Assembly (NCBI RefSeq): GCF_001412595.2
Contig: NZ_CP012640.2
Span: forward strand, 3,844,001 to 3,908,000
DNA: 64,000 bases
Reading direction: 5' to 3'
Source of the DNA: Massilia sp. WG5
Lineage (GTDB): Bacteria > Pseudomonadota > Gammaproteobacteria > Burkholderiales > Burkholderiaceae_D
In this document: positions 27,250 to 36,174 of the stretch, piece after piece
How positions within the stretch are numbered: position 1 is the stretch's first letter
Layout of the letters: each line of letters starts with the position of its first letter
Program-made: the position numbers and the translations under genes
Notes under the pieces: generated by a model
Databases searched by the model: none
Told to the model about the DNA's origin: nothing
The model's input: the letters and a program-made list of their open reading frames with translations, nothing else

Positions 27250-28503
27250 GTGGGCGGTATTATTTTTGAAAACGTACGCATTTTCGACGGCGCCCAGATG
27301 CGCCAGGGGATCGGTGCGGTACGCGTGGAGGGCAATCGCATCGCCGAGGTGGCTGACGGCGAGCGCCGCATCGCACGCCAGGACGGCGACCGGGTCATCG
27401 ACGGCGAGGGCGCGACCCTGATGCCGGGCCTGATCGAGGCGCATGCCCATCTATCCTGGCCCAGTTCGGTCGAGCGTTTCGTACCGGGCATGGCCCTGCC
27501 GCCGGAAGACCTGGTCCTGACGACGGCGCGCAATGCCCGTATCCTGCTCGACCACGGGTTTACCGGCGCCTACTCGGCCGGCTCGCTGAGCAAGTCGGTC
27601 GAGGTCGTGCTGAACACCTTCATTACCAGCGGCGGCATGCCGGGCCCGCGCCTGGTCGCCTCGTCGATCGAGCGCGAGCCGCCGACCGTCGAGGAACTCG
27701 ACCCGGGCAAGGTGGCCGAGCATGGCCGCGGCCCGGAGGCGGTGCGCGCGTTCGTGAAAGAGTGTGCGTCGATCGGCGCCAAGTCGGTCAAGTTCCTGCT
27801 GTCGGGCGAGGACGCCCTGAAGCCGGGGGCGTCGCAGCAGCTGATGTACACGCAGGAGGAAGCCGACGCCGCCGGCGCGCAGGCGCGCGAGTCGGGCGTG
27901 TGGCTGGCCTGCCACGCCCAGGCCTCCGATGCCGTCAAGATGGGGCTGCGGGCGGGCTTCCGGGTGCTGTACCACTGCACCTATGCAGACGAGGAAGCGC
28001 TCGACATGCTGGAAGCCAAGCGCGACGAGGTGTTCATCGCGCCGGCGATCGGCATCATCCAGGCCACGCTGGACGCGGCCCCGCCGCCGCACTTCGACAT
28101 GAGCCACATGAAGAGGAGCGCCGCCGAGGTGCTGGAACTGCAGAAGAAACTGGTGCCGGAACTGCGCCGGCGCGGCCTGCGCGTGCTGCCGGGCGGCGAC
28201 TACGGTTTTCCGTTCAATCCGAACGGCCGCAATGCACGCGACCTGGAACTGTTCGTCGACCTCCTCGGCTTCACGCCGGAGGAAGCGCTGTCGGCCGCGA
28301 CGCTGCTCGGCGGCGAGCTGATGGGCATGGGCGACGAGCTGGGCCAGGTCAAGCCCGGCTTCCTGGCCGATCTGCTGCTGGTCGATGGCGACCCGACCGC
28401 CGACGTGCGGATCCTGCAGGACCGCAAGCGCCTGCGCGGCATCATGAAGGACGGCCGCTTCCACAAGGATCCGGCGCTGGCGGCCTTCCAGGAGGGACGA
28501 TGA
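27250..28503 (+). CDS. Metal-dependent amidohydrolase (imidazolonepropionase-like group)
   Basis: 417 residues starting at GTG, with GGGAGA 5-10 bp upstream and no better ATG. The fold is visible: an N-terminal beta-sandwich strand (IFENVRIFDG), the metal motif EAHAHLSW (H-x-H), later VWLACHAQ, VLYHCTY and PGGDYGF, and the C-terminal FLADLLLVDGDP. It should hydrolyse C-N or related bonds on a metal centre. No signal peptide is seen, so it is cytoplasmic. It overlaps the next gene by 4 bp and has its own copy of the island operator, so it belongs to the same regulon. The substrate is unknown. Confidence 0.82.
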   Translation: MGGIIFENVRIFDGAQMRQGIGAVRVEGNRIAEVADGERRIARQDGDRVIDGEGATLMPGLIEAHAHLSWPSSVERFVPGMALPPEDLVLTTARNARILLDHGFTGAYSAGSLSKSVEVVLNTFITSGGMPGPRLVASSIEREPPTVEELDPGKVAEHGRGPEAVRAFVKECASIGAKSVKFLLSGEDALKPGASQQLMYTQEEADAAGAQARESGVWLACHAQASDAVKMGLRAGFRVLYHCTYADEEALDMLEAKRDEVFIAPAIGIIQATLDAAPPPHFDMSHMKRSAAEVLELQKKLVPELRRRGLRVLPGGDYGFPFNPNGRNARDLELFVDLLGFTPEEALSAATLLGGELMGMGDELGQVKPGFLADLLLVDGDPTADVRILQDRKRLRGIMKDGRFHKDPALAAFQEGR

Positions 28504-29396
28504 CGAGCAAGCCGTCCTTGCGCGAACTCGAGCAGATCATACGCGCGGCCGGCCCGGTGATCGACCCGCCGGCCGCCAAGGCCTTGTACGCGCCGCTGCT
28601 GGCCGACATGCCGCTGGGCGGCGAGGTCCTGCGTGACATCGTCTACGGGCAGGACGAACGGCAGCGCCTGGACGTCTATCTGCCGCTGGGCGAAGAGAAA
28701 GCGGCGCCGGTCGTCGTGTTCTTGCACGGCGGCGGCTTCATCCGCGGCGACAAGGCCGACCGCGCGGCCGTCGGCCACTATTTCTCGCGCCATGGCGTGC
28801 TGGCGATCCTGCCGAACTACCGCCTGGGACCGCGCCACCGCTGGCCGGCCGGGGCGCAGGACGCGTCGGCGGTACTGGAGTGGGCCCGCGCGAATGTGGC
28901 GCAGCATGGCGGCAACCCCGATCACATCGTGCTGGCCGGCGAATCCGCGGGGGCGGCGCACGTGGCGGCGGCGACGCTGATCAAGCGCTTTCACCCCGAC
29001 GAAGGCCTGAAGATCGCCGGAGCGTTCCTGGCCTCCGGCGTGTACAACGCCGAGCTGGAACTGCTGGCGCGCGAGCAGTTGGGGATCGCCACGCCGGACC
29101 CGCGCAACGAGGCCTACTTCGGTACCGACTTCGCCCGCTATCGGGCCATGTCGACGGTGGAGCTGGTGAATGCCGATCCCTTCCCGCTGGCGATCACGTA
29201 TGCGGAACTGGACCCGATCCAGATGCAGGCGCAGGCAGGAGAGCTGTTTTCCCGGCTGGTCACCCGGCACGGCTTCGCGCCGCGCGTCGCCGTGATCCGT
29301 AATCACAATCACCTGAGCCAGGTGTACTCGATCAACAGCGGCGACGAGGCGCTGGCCGGCCCGCTGCTGGCTTTCGTGCGTGATCCGACAGCCTGA
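28500..29396 (+). CDS. Alpha/beta hydrolase, esterase (HSL/carboxylesterase-like)
   Basis: 298 residues. The oxyanion motif is FLHGGGFIRGD, the nucleophile elbow GESAGAAH and the catalytic His probably in RNHNHLSQ, with an Asp in YAELDPIQ. This matches small esterases that split short acyl or aryl esters. Start 28500 overlaps the amidohydrolase stop (ATGA). No export signal is visible. In this island it could remove acyl groups from acylated glycosides or open an ester or lactone intermediate; both are guesses from context. A strong terminator follows. Confidence 0.85.
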   Translation: MTSKPSLRELEQIIRAAGPVIDPPAAKALYAPLLADMPLGGEVLRDIVYGQDERQRLDVYLPLGEEKAAPVVVFLHGGGFIRGDKADRAAVGHYFSRHGVLAILPNYRLGPRHRWPAGAQDASAVLEWARANVAQHGGNPDHIVLAGESAGAAHVAAATLIKRFHPDEGLKIAGAFLASGVYNAELELLAREQLGIATPDPRNEAYFGTDFARYRAMSTVELVNADPFPLAITYAELDPIQMQAQAGELFSRLVTRHGFAPRVAVIRNHNHLSQVYSINSGDEALAGPLLAFVRDPTA

Positions 29397-29412
29397 GTCC
29401 CTTGCACGGCCG

Positions 29413-29454
29413 GCGGCCCCTTCCGCGCTGCGCGTGGCGCGGGCCGCTTTTTTT
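29413..29454 (+). terminator. Rho-independent terminator after the esterase gene
   Basis: GCGGCCC at 29413-29419 pairs with GGGCCGC at 29441-29447, with further pairing inside, and is followed directly by seven T (29448-29454). It ends the operon 17 bp after the esterase stop. Confidence 0.9.
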
Positions 29455-29531
29455 AATGACAGGCAGGCCAAAAATAAATACAGTGAGGGTAGAACTGCGA
29501 CCCGGTCGCGAGGATAACAAGGAGACAAGCA

Positions 29532-30521
29532 ATGCGTTTCAACCGCCTCGATCTGAACCTGCTGCTGGCGCTCGATGCGCTGCTGGAGGAGCAGAACATC
29601 ACCCGCGCGGCGGCACGCGTGAACGTCAGCCAGTCCGCCATGAGCGGCATGCTGGCGCGCCTGCGCGAGTTTTTCGAGGACGACCTGCTGGCCGCCGTGG
29701 GCCGCAACATGGAATTGACGGTGCTGGGACGCCAGCTGGTGGGACCGGTGCGCGACCTGATCCTGCACGTGCACGCCACGGTCGGCATCCGCGTCAGTTT
29801 CGATCCCGCACGCGAGACGCGCACGATGAAGATCATGGTGTCGGACTACGCGACCGAGGTCTTCCTGAACCGGGTGATCGCGCGCGTGCTGCGCGACGCC
29901 CCCAACATGACGCTGGACCTGGTGCCGCTGGCGGATGACGCCAACGAAAAACTGCGCCGTGGCGAGAACGATTTCCTCATCATCCCGCGCAACTTCCTGG
30001 ATCCCGAACACCCGCAGCGCCTGCTGTTCGAAGACCATTATTGCGTGGTGATCTGGGAGGGCAATACCCAGGTCGGCGACCAGCTCGACGCCGCCACCTA
30101 CGAGCGCCTCTCGCATATCGCGCCCATGCTGGGCCGCCCGCGCTCGCCGACGATGGAAGAGCGGATGCTGCAGGCCCTCGACGTCAGACGGCGCATCCGT
30201 GTCACCACCTCCGATTTTTCCAGCATGGCCACCGCACTGGTCGGCACCGACCTGGTCGCCACCATGCACACGCGCCTTGCGCTCGGGTGCGCACGCCGCC
30301 TGCCGATCCGCGTGCTGCCGCTGCCTTACCAACTGCCGGTGCTGGCCGAATGCCTGCAATGGCACCGCTTCCAGGAAAACGATCCGTGCCATATCTGGCT
30401 GCGCGGCGTCATGCTGGACGTCGCGCGCGGCATGACCTCGAACCGCGACCTGCCGATGGCGCCGCTCTCCGCCAACGCCATCGAGACGGGACGCGGAATG
30501 GCAAGTTTGATGACGGCGTGA
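29532..30521 (+). CDS. NodD/NahR-like LysR regulator (first copy)
   Basis: 329 residues. The N-terminus MRFNRLDLNLLLALDALLEE and the helix-turn-helix NITRAAARVNVSQSAMSGML are very close in pattern to NodD. The effector domain keeps the subfamily's PAREXXT, LFEDHYCVVIW, and NDPCHIWLRGVML-like end (about 310-320). NodD and NahR members respond to flavonoids or aromatic acids. It has its own start region (AAGGAGA before 29532) after a strong terminator. With the regulator at 53630-54622 it is a candidate to read the shared dyads; which of the two binds is not known. Confidence 0.88.
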   Translation: MRFNRLDLNLLLALDALLEEQNITRAAARVNVSQSAMSGMLARLREFFEDDLLAAVGRNMELTVLGRQLVGPVRDLILHVHATVGIRVSFDPARETRTMKIMVSDYATEVFLNRVIARVLRDAPNMTLDLVPLADDANEKLRRGENDFLIIPRNFLDPEHPQRLLFEDHYCVVIWEGNTQVGDQLDAATYERLSHIAPMLGRPRSPTMEERMLQALDVRRRIRVTTSDFSSMATALVGTDLVATMHTRLALGCARRLPIRVLPLPYQLPVLAECLQWHRFQENDPCHIWLRGVMLDVARGMTSNRDLPMAPLSANAIETGRGMASLMTA

Positions 30522-30737
30522 TCGAAGTACGTATGCAACAGGCGGCAAGCCTGGCGCTATGACTGCCCATCCGAGTGGCCATTCGGCGGCCTCTGGCAGC
30601 GTTGTGGCGGCGTAGAGCGTGACGTCGCGTGGGGAATGTCACCAGGAACGATGAAGGCCGGTGATGCCGAACGGGGGCTTGCTCGCTTGCCGGACTAGCC
30701 GAGCAGCTTCGTTTTGTCCCAAGGCCGGCTCACCGCC

Positions 30738-30792
30738 GATAGCAGGTATCGGGAATCGCGTCTTTCAAGATGGTCAGCGCCGGCCCTATACT
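30738..30792 (+). promoter_or_regulatory. Orphan dyad operator and -10
   Basis: GATAGCAGGTATC at 30738-30750, then GGGAATCGCG, and -10 TATACT at 30787-30792, exactly 49 bp from the first base. It is the same in detail as the copies at 24453 (minus) and 31150, but no open frame follows within 350 bp. Confidence 0.7.
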
Positions 30793-31149
30793 CGTTGCGC
30801 CAACCTGGAGCAGGCTGGCGTGGCAGAGTCCGATCCGGACCGACGGACGCACTTTCGCTTACGCCCGGATACAGCCAATGTGCAACAGTTCCTCAATTCG
30901 TTGACGGACAGTTCCCGTCCGCAGCGCCTTGCCCTGCGCAGCAGTCCATCGCGTCACTGCGTAAACCCTGGGCGACAATTCCTGCATGTGCTGGCTGACG
31001 ACGTCAACTTTCCTTTAGTGGTGCATCACTATCCAGCCCGACGCGACCCCCTGGTCGCCGCATTTTTTGGAACAGTCAGTTCCAGCTAGGTCGCCTCTCG
31101 CACCCCGCAGCCGGGCCGGCAGCTGACTCGTTTCGGATGCCAGATTTTC

Positions 31150-31204
31150 GATAGCAGGTATCGGAAATATCGACTTTAAGGTCGGAGAGCAACGGTCCTA
31201 TACT
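31150..31204 (+). promoter_or_regulatory. Dyad operator and -10 for the GH2 gene
   Basis: GATAGCAGGTATC at 31150-31162 and -10 TATACT at 31199-31204, again 49 bp apart. The sequence between (GGAAATATCGACTTT) shares the GACTTT-like block seen in the other copies. The GH2 start codon is about 200 bp downstream. Confidence 0.75.
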
Positions 31205-31402
31205 CGGAACACCTCCCGACTGCGTGCGTTCCCGCATCGGCTGCCAAGGAGCTGCAAACAAAAGGCCGGCCAAACGGACCGGCGCAAACGGAGACGGCAT
31301 GCCTGTAGTACACCCCTCGTCAGCGATCGTTTCGCTGGCCGACCCTTCCACGAGCCTGGCGACGGGTCCTGGTGTCAAAACCGATGCAGCAATGAGGCGC
31401 CC

Positions 31403-34117
31403 ATGACACGAGCTTTTACTCTGCGCGGTCTGAGACTCGCCGCCCTGCTGGCGTGCTCCAGCATTTCATTCACCAGCAGCGCAGCAACGGGCGACACCGT
31501 GCGCCGGGAAACGCCTTTGCTTGAACACTGGCGTTTTGTACAGAACGATACGCTGGCGGATTCTGCTGCCCTCGCGTCGAGCGGCACCGACTGGCAAGCC
31601 GTCAGCGTGCCGCACACCTGGAACATGACTGACGCCGCCAGCACCGCGCAGACCAGCCCGGACAGCAAACCATACAAACGTGGACGCGGCTGGTACCGGC
31701 TCGAGTTCGACCATGGCGCGCTACCGGCCAACGCCTGGTTACAGTTCGATGGCGCCAGCATCGTCGCCGACGTCTGGCTGAATGGCAAATACCTGGGCCG
31801 GCATCGTGGCGCGTTCACCGCCTTTCGCTTCGACGTCACCGACAAGCTCGCGGCTGGCAAGAACGTCCTGCTGGTCAAGGTCGACAACAGTGCGCCTGTC
31901 CACGGCGACGATCTGACCGCCATCGCGCCCTTGGGCGGCGATTTCAACATGTCGGGTGGCTTGTATCGCAGTGTGTCGCTGATCGAGACGCCGGCGCGTG
32001 CACACCTTGCACTGGGCGATTACGGCAGCAGCGGTGTATACGCCGATACTGTCTCCGTCGACCGTGACCGCGCCAACGTGCGTGTGCGCGCGCTGGTCGA
32101 GAACGAAAAGGCGACTGACGCCGGCCTGACGCTGCGCACGCACCTGATCGATGCCACGGGAAAAACGGTGTCGTCCAGCGTACGGAGGCTGCGGGTCGGC
32201 GCCGGCGCAAAGGCGCAGGGCGAACTGGTCCTGTCCGTCCCCCGTCCACACCTGTGGCAAGGCGTAGCCAATCCCTACCTGTACCGCCTGCAGGTCGAAC
32301 TGGCCGACGGGGCCGGCCGCGTGATCGACCGTGTCGAGCAGCCATTCGGTATCCGCCAATTCCGCTTTGATCCCCAGGCCGGCCTGTTCCTGAACGGCCA
32401 GCACCTGCGCCTGCACGGCGTGAACCTGCACCAGGACTGGCAGGACAAGGCCTGGGCCATCGGACCGCGCGAGATCGACGCCTCGCTGGCAATGGTGCGC
32501 GAGATGGGCGCCAACGCGGTGCGGCTGGCGCACTATCCACATGCGGCCCACACCTACCAGCAGGCCGGCCGGCTCGGCCTGGTCGTGTGGGCCGAACTGC
32601 CCTTCGTCGAGCGCAGCCTGACACCGGCCGACTGCAAGGCCGGCGCGGCGATCCCGCCGGCCTTCCTCGACAACCTGGACGATCAACTGCGCGAGATGAT
32701 CCGGCAGCACTACAATGATCCCGGCATCGCCATGTGGTCGGTCGCCAACGAGGTGGCGATGGGCGGAACCTGCCACGGCGTTGACACTGTCACGCCAGCC
32801 GTGCGGCGACTGCATGCGCTGGCAAAGCAGGAAGACCCCACACGTCCGACCACGCTTGCCGATTTCAATGAGGATTACCCGATCGTCGGACCGATGTTCC
32901 CCGTGCTGCCGACCGGTGGCATCACCGACATCTGGGCGGTCAACCGTTACCACCTCTGGTACTACCCAGGCGGTGGCGATGCCTTCGGTGCGGCCCTCGA
33001 CCGCTTTCACGCCAAGTATCCGACGCACCCGCTCGGCGTGTCCGAGTACGGGGCCGGCGCTGCGCTATCCCAGCAGACCGACAACCCGCTCGGCGGCCTG
33101 GTCGGCGCCATGGACATGCACGGCCGCAGCCGCGTCGTGTATCAGCCCGAAGGCTACGCGAACTACGTGCACGAGCAAATCTATGCGGCACTGGCCCGGC
33201 GGGATTACCTGTGGGGCAGCTTCATCTGGTCGATGTTCGATTTCGGCTCCGGCACGCGTCATGAAGGAGACATCGGCGGGACTAACACAAAAGGCCTGGT
33301 TACCTTCGACCGTGCCACGCGCAAGGATCCGTTCTACTTCTACAAGGCGAACTGGAGCGAGGCGCCGGTCACGTGGATCACCGGTCGGCGCTACCGCGAT
33401 CGCGCCTATCGGGTGACGGACGTGCGCGTGTATTCAAATGCGGACATGGTGACGCTGTCTCTCAACGGCCGCGAAATCGGTGTGCGCAAGGCCGACGAGT
33501 GCCCGCTGCGCACCTGCGTATTCGAGCATGTGCGTCTGGACGAAGGCAGCAACCAGCTGCAAGCGCAAGGCATGCATGGAACCGCAAGGACGAGCGATGC
33601 GGTGGCATGGACCCTGGCGCCCGACAACGCGCGCAATGTCTACCTGGCCGCTGGGCAGATCGCAACCGGCCAGGTCTCGAGCGACGGTCACCGCTACGGC
33701 TCCGACAACTTCTTCGTCGGCGGCCAGGGCACGCCGCTAGAACTGGACTCACCCTACGGTAGCCGTTTCGGCACCCATGTCCGCAACGTCACCGACGTGC
33801 GTGACGCCGCACTGTGGGCAGCCGTGCGCCATGGGAGCTTCGGTTACCGCATCGCGCTCGAGAATGGACGCTACCGCGTGCGCCTGGGTTTCCTGGATCC
33901 TGTCAAGGATGCGCAACCGGGCACGCGCCGTTTCAGCGTGACCGCCAACGGCGGCGTGGTGCTTCCCAGCCTGGATATCGTGGCCGTCGCGGGCGCGCCA
34001 GCCACGGCCATCACGCGTAATTTCGACGTCGAGGTTCGTGATGGCATCCTGCGGCTGGACTTGGTGCCGGAGGTCGGGGAAGCGGTGCTATCGAACCTCG
34101 TCGTCGAACGCCTGTAA
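31403..34117 (+). CDS. Exported GH2 glycosidase with C-terminal malectin-like domain
   Basis: 904 residues with a signal peptide (about 1-28, ending SSA-A). GH2 sugar-binding and Ig-like domains (about 35-320) lead into the TIM barrel with acid/base E450 (WSVANEV) and nucleophile E548 (GVSEYGAG). A malectin-like beta-sandwich follows (about 770-904, QGTPLELDSPYGSRFGTHVR). GH2 covers beta-galactosidases, beta-glucuronidases and beta-mannosidases; beta-galactosidase is my first guess because of the gal genes nearby. The ribosome site is poor, so the start could be off. Expression should follow the operator at 31150. Confidence 0.9.
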   Translation: MTRAFTLRGLRLAALLACSSISFTSSAATGDTVRRETPLLEHWRFVQNDTLADSAALASSGTDWQAVSVPHTWNMTDAASTAQTSPDSKPYKRGRGWYRLEFDHGALPANAWLQFDGASIVADVWLNGKYLGRHRGAFTAFRFDVTDKLAAGKNVLLVKVDNSAPVHGDDLTAIAPLGGDFNMSGGLYRSVSLIETPARAHLALGDYGSSGVYADTVSVDRDRANVRVRALVENEKATDAGLTLRTHLIDATGKTVSSSVRRLRVGAGAKAQGELVLSVPRPHLWQGVANPYLYRLQVELADGAGRVIDRVEQPFGIRQFRFDPQAGLFLNGQHLRLHGVNLHQDWQDKAWAIGPREIDASLAMVREMGANAVRLAHYPHAAHTYQQAGRLGLVVWAELPFVERSLTPADCKAGAAIPPAFLDNLDDQLREMIRQHYNDPGIAMWSVANEVAMGGTCHGVDTVTPAVRRLHALAKQEDPTRPTTLADFNEDYPIVGPMFPVLPTGGITDIWAVNRYHLWYYPGGGDAFGAALDRFHAKYPTHPLGVSEYGAGAALSQQTDNPLGGLVGAMDMHGRSRVVYQPEGYANYVHEQIYAALARRDYLWGSFIWSMFDFGSGTRHEGDIGGTNTKGLVTFDRATRKDPFYFYKANWSEAPVTWITGRRYRDRAYRVTDVRVYSNADMVTLSLNGREIGVRKADECPLRTCVFEHVRLDEGSNQLQAQGMHGTARTSDAVAWTLAPDNARNVYLAAGQIATGQVSSDGHRYGSDNFFVGGQGTPLELDSPYGSRFGTHVRNVTDVRDAALWAAVRHGSFGYRIALENGRYRVRLGFLDPVKDAQPGTRRFSVTANGGVVLPSLDIVAVAGAPATAITRNFDVEVRDGILRLDLVPEVGEAVLSNLVVERL

Positions 34118-34266
34118 GCGGATGTGCTTGGTGGCGGTCGCAAGGCATTGTCCCGAAGCGGCTGCGCGCCGGGCCCGCATTGGTCAGGCATCGCATCGCG
34201 GCGGCCTCGTCATCACGTCCAAACAACCGATCTTAATTCGTCCTGGCGACGAGAAAGACCTCGACC

Positions 34267-34797
34267 ATGCACCCGAGCGCTATCGGCAATTACAGGTGGG
34301 CCATTTGTGGTCTGCTGTTCTTTGCAACCACGATTAATTACCTCGACCGCCAAGTCCTGAGCCTGCTTGCCCCCTCTTTGTCCAAGCAATTCGGGTGGTC
34401 GAACAACGATTACGCGAATATCGCCGCTGCGTTCCAGTTCGTGTACGCGGTGGCACTGCTGTTCGCAGGCCGCATCGTCGACCGTCTCGGCACCAAACGT
34501 GCCTATCAGCTCGCGATCCTGGTTTGGTCGATCGGGGCGATTGTCCACGCGTTCTCGCTCTCCTTAGGTTACGCAATCAACAGCGTGCTCACAATGCTGG
34601 GCTTTGCAGCAGTGCCGGCGTCGATCGCTGGCTTCATCGTTGCGCGCGCAATCCTGGCGCTTGGCGAAGCGGGCAACTTCCCGGCTGCGATCCTGGCCCC
34701 GTTGACGGTGCCAATCATTGCCGAAATCTGGGGCTGGGAGACTGCCTTCATCTGGATCGGAAATGATCACCGGACAGTGAAAGAAGGGGCTGCTTAA
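34267..34797 (+). pseudogene. Decayed MFS (hexuronate-type) transporter gene
   Basis: The first 130 residues are a normal N-terminus of an ACS-family anion:cation symporter such as ExuT (TTINYLDRQVLSLLAPSLSK, VYAVALLFAGRIVDRLGTKRAY). At GEAGNFPAAI the usual next 25-30 residues (the loop with the second basic motif) are missing and the frame jumps in phase to LAPLTVPIIAEIWGWETAFIWIG. It then ends with an unrelated tail after about half of the protein. So there is an internal in-frame deletion and a C-terminal truncation. GC is lower (about 59% over the 240 bases I counted). It follows GH2 by 149 bp and was probably its transporter. Confidence 0.8.
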
Positions 34798-36161
34798 GCT
34801 GAATTCAGTGCATCCAGCCAGCGCGCGCGATAGGCTTCAAGTCCGGCCAGGGACAGCGGCGCCACCGCCGCGCCCGCGCCGGGCGGCGTGCCGTCGCGGT
34901 AGCGCAGCAGCCAGGCGCCGCAGGTCGTGCCGCTGCCGTCGTCCGAATAGCTCACCGCCTGCTGCGGACGCAGGGCCGCCAGCAGCCGGCCGAACCAGGG
35001 GTTGGCGGTAAAGCTGCCCTCCACCGACAGCGGGCCGGCGGCGCCGAGCATCTCCAGGCAGTAATCCGTCATCAGCACCACGTACAGCGTGGCCAGCGCA
35101 TAGCGTTCCGCAGCGTCTTGCGGCGCGGGGCCGGCGATGCGTCCGGCACGGCCCGCGAACGGTCCGCCGGTGGCCGCAAAGCAGGGGAGGGCGCACGTGC
35201 CTTGTCCGATCATGCGCGCCAGGTCGGCCGGCGAACAGGCTTGCCCATGTTCCTGGACGCCGGCCAGTTCGCCGAACTCCCGGCCGCCCATGAAGCGCAT
35301 GCACGCTACCGGCTGGCCGAGCGCACTGGTATTGGCCAGCATGTCGGCGTCCTCGCGCAGGCCGGCCAGGTCGGCGCCAAAGGCCGCGGCGATCAGCCAG
35401 GTGCCGGTGGAGAGCACCGTGCGCGGGGTGGCCTTGCCCGACTTGTCCAGGTAGCGCAGCAGCGACGCATTGCTGTCGTGGATGCCGCTCAGGACCTCGC
35501 AGGCGGGCGGCAGTCCGGTAGCCGCCGCCACCTTCGGGCGCAGCGTGCCGAGGACGGCCGAGGCAGGCCGCAGCGGCGGCATCAGGGCCTGCCAGCCCAT
35601 GCGTTCGACCAGGCTGGAATACTGCTGGCGCAGCGGATCCCAGAGGTCGGTATGGCATCCCAGCGAGGTCGCTTCGCCGGCAGCCACCCCGCACAGGCGC
35701 CAGGCCCAATATTGCGGGTACATCAGGATGCGATGCGCGCGCCCGAACCCGGCGGGGTAGCGCTGCTGCAGCCAGGCCAGCTGGCGGCCCAGGTTCAGGC
35801 CGGCCGGCAGGCCGGGCGAACGGGTCTCGGCATAGGGCGGGCGTACGGTGTCGTAGTCGACGCCGGGCAGTTCCGCCTCGTAGTCGAGCACGGGCAGTAC
35901 CAGGCCGTCGCTGTCAACGAGGGCGGCGGTGGCGCCGTGGGTCACCGGGACGATGGCCGCGACCTCGGCCTGCGCGGCGAAGGCGCGGCAGGTGGCCAGC
36001 AGCCATTCCCAGATGCCGTCGGTGTCGTGGTGCGGGTAGGGCCCGTCCGCCAGCACCGTATTCGGCCGGCGCTGCTCGGCGAGCGTCCGGCCGCCGGCGT
36101 CGATCAGGGTCAGCTTGGCGTTGGTCTTGCCGATGTCGAGGACGATCAGTGCGCCGCTCAT
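34794..36161 (-). CDS. rhaK: L-rhamnulokinase (FGGY family)
   Basis: 455 residues from ATG 36161; the longer frame to 36218 lies inside the upstream permease end. It shows FGGY features: LIVLDIGKTNAKLTLID at the N-terminus, the middle SGIHDSNASLLRYL and VLSTGTWLIAAAFG. The kinase would make L-rhamnulose-1-phosphate. Being last in an rhaRSTPQ operon identifies it as the RhaK type known from Rhizobium leguminosarum, where the kinase is also needed for uptake. The start is 13 bp after rhaQ. Its 3' end overlaps the decayed MFS gene by 4 bp. Confidence 0.87.
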   Translation of the reverse strand: MSGALIVLDIGKTNAKLTLIDAGGRTLAEQRRPNTVLADGPYPHHDTDGIWEWLLATCRAFAAQAEVAAIVPVTHGATAALVDSDGLVLPVLDYEAELPGVDYDTVRPPYAETRSPGLPAGLNLGRQLAWLQQRYPAGFGRAHRILMYPQYWAWRLCGVAAGEATSLGCHTDLWDPLRQQYSSLVERMGWQALMPPLRPASAVLGTLRPKVAAATGLPPACEVLSGIHDSNASLLRYLDKSGKATPRTVLSTGTWLIAAAFGADLAGLREDADMLANTSALGQPVACMRFMGGREFGELAGVQEHGQACSPADLARMIGQGTCALPCFAATGGPFAGRAGRIAGPAPQDAAERYALATLYVVLMTDYCLEMLGAAGPLSVEGSFTANPWFGRLLAALRPQQAVSYSDDGSGTTCGAWLLRYRDGTPPGAGAAVAPLSLAGLEAYRARWLDALNSA

Positions 36162-36174
36162 GGATGCGCCGCCC

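Larger units (their letters stand above)
30522..31402. other. 880-bp gene-free region with two tandem copies of the operator-promoter
   Basis: No convincing gene is present. The frames between 30661 and 31089 give low-complexity, Arg/Ser/Pro-rich products without recognisable motifs. The region holds two operator plus -10 units (30738-30792 and 31150-31204), 412 bp apart. The second serves the GH2 gene; the first has no gene. About 190 bp of leader separates the second -10 from the GH2 start, and I see no riboswitch or attenuator in it. Confidence 0.6.

Noticed and set aside
30661..31089. 142-codon open frame between the two tandem promoters
   Set aside because: It begins before the first operator and runs through it, and has no recognisable domain and no ribosome site. 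It is treated as non-coding.
34740..34800. Insertion sequence end at the break of the MFS pseudogene
   Set aside because: No transposase remnant, terminal inverted repeat or target duplication could be found around the junction.
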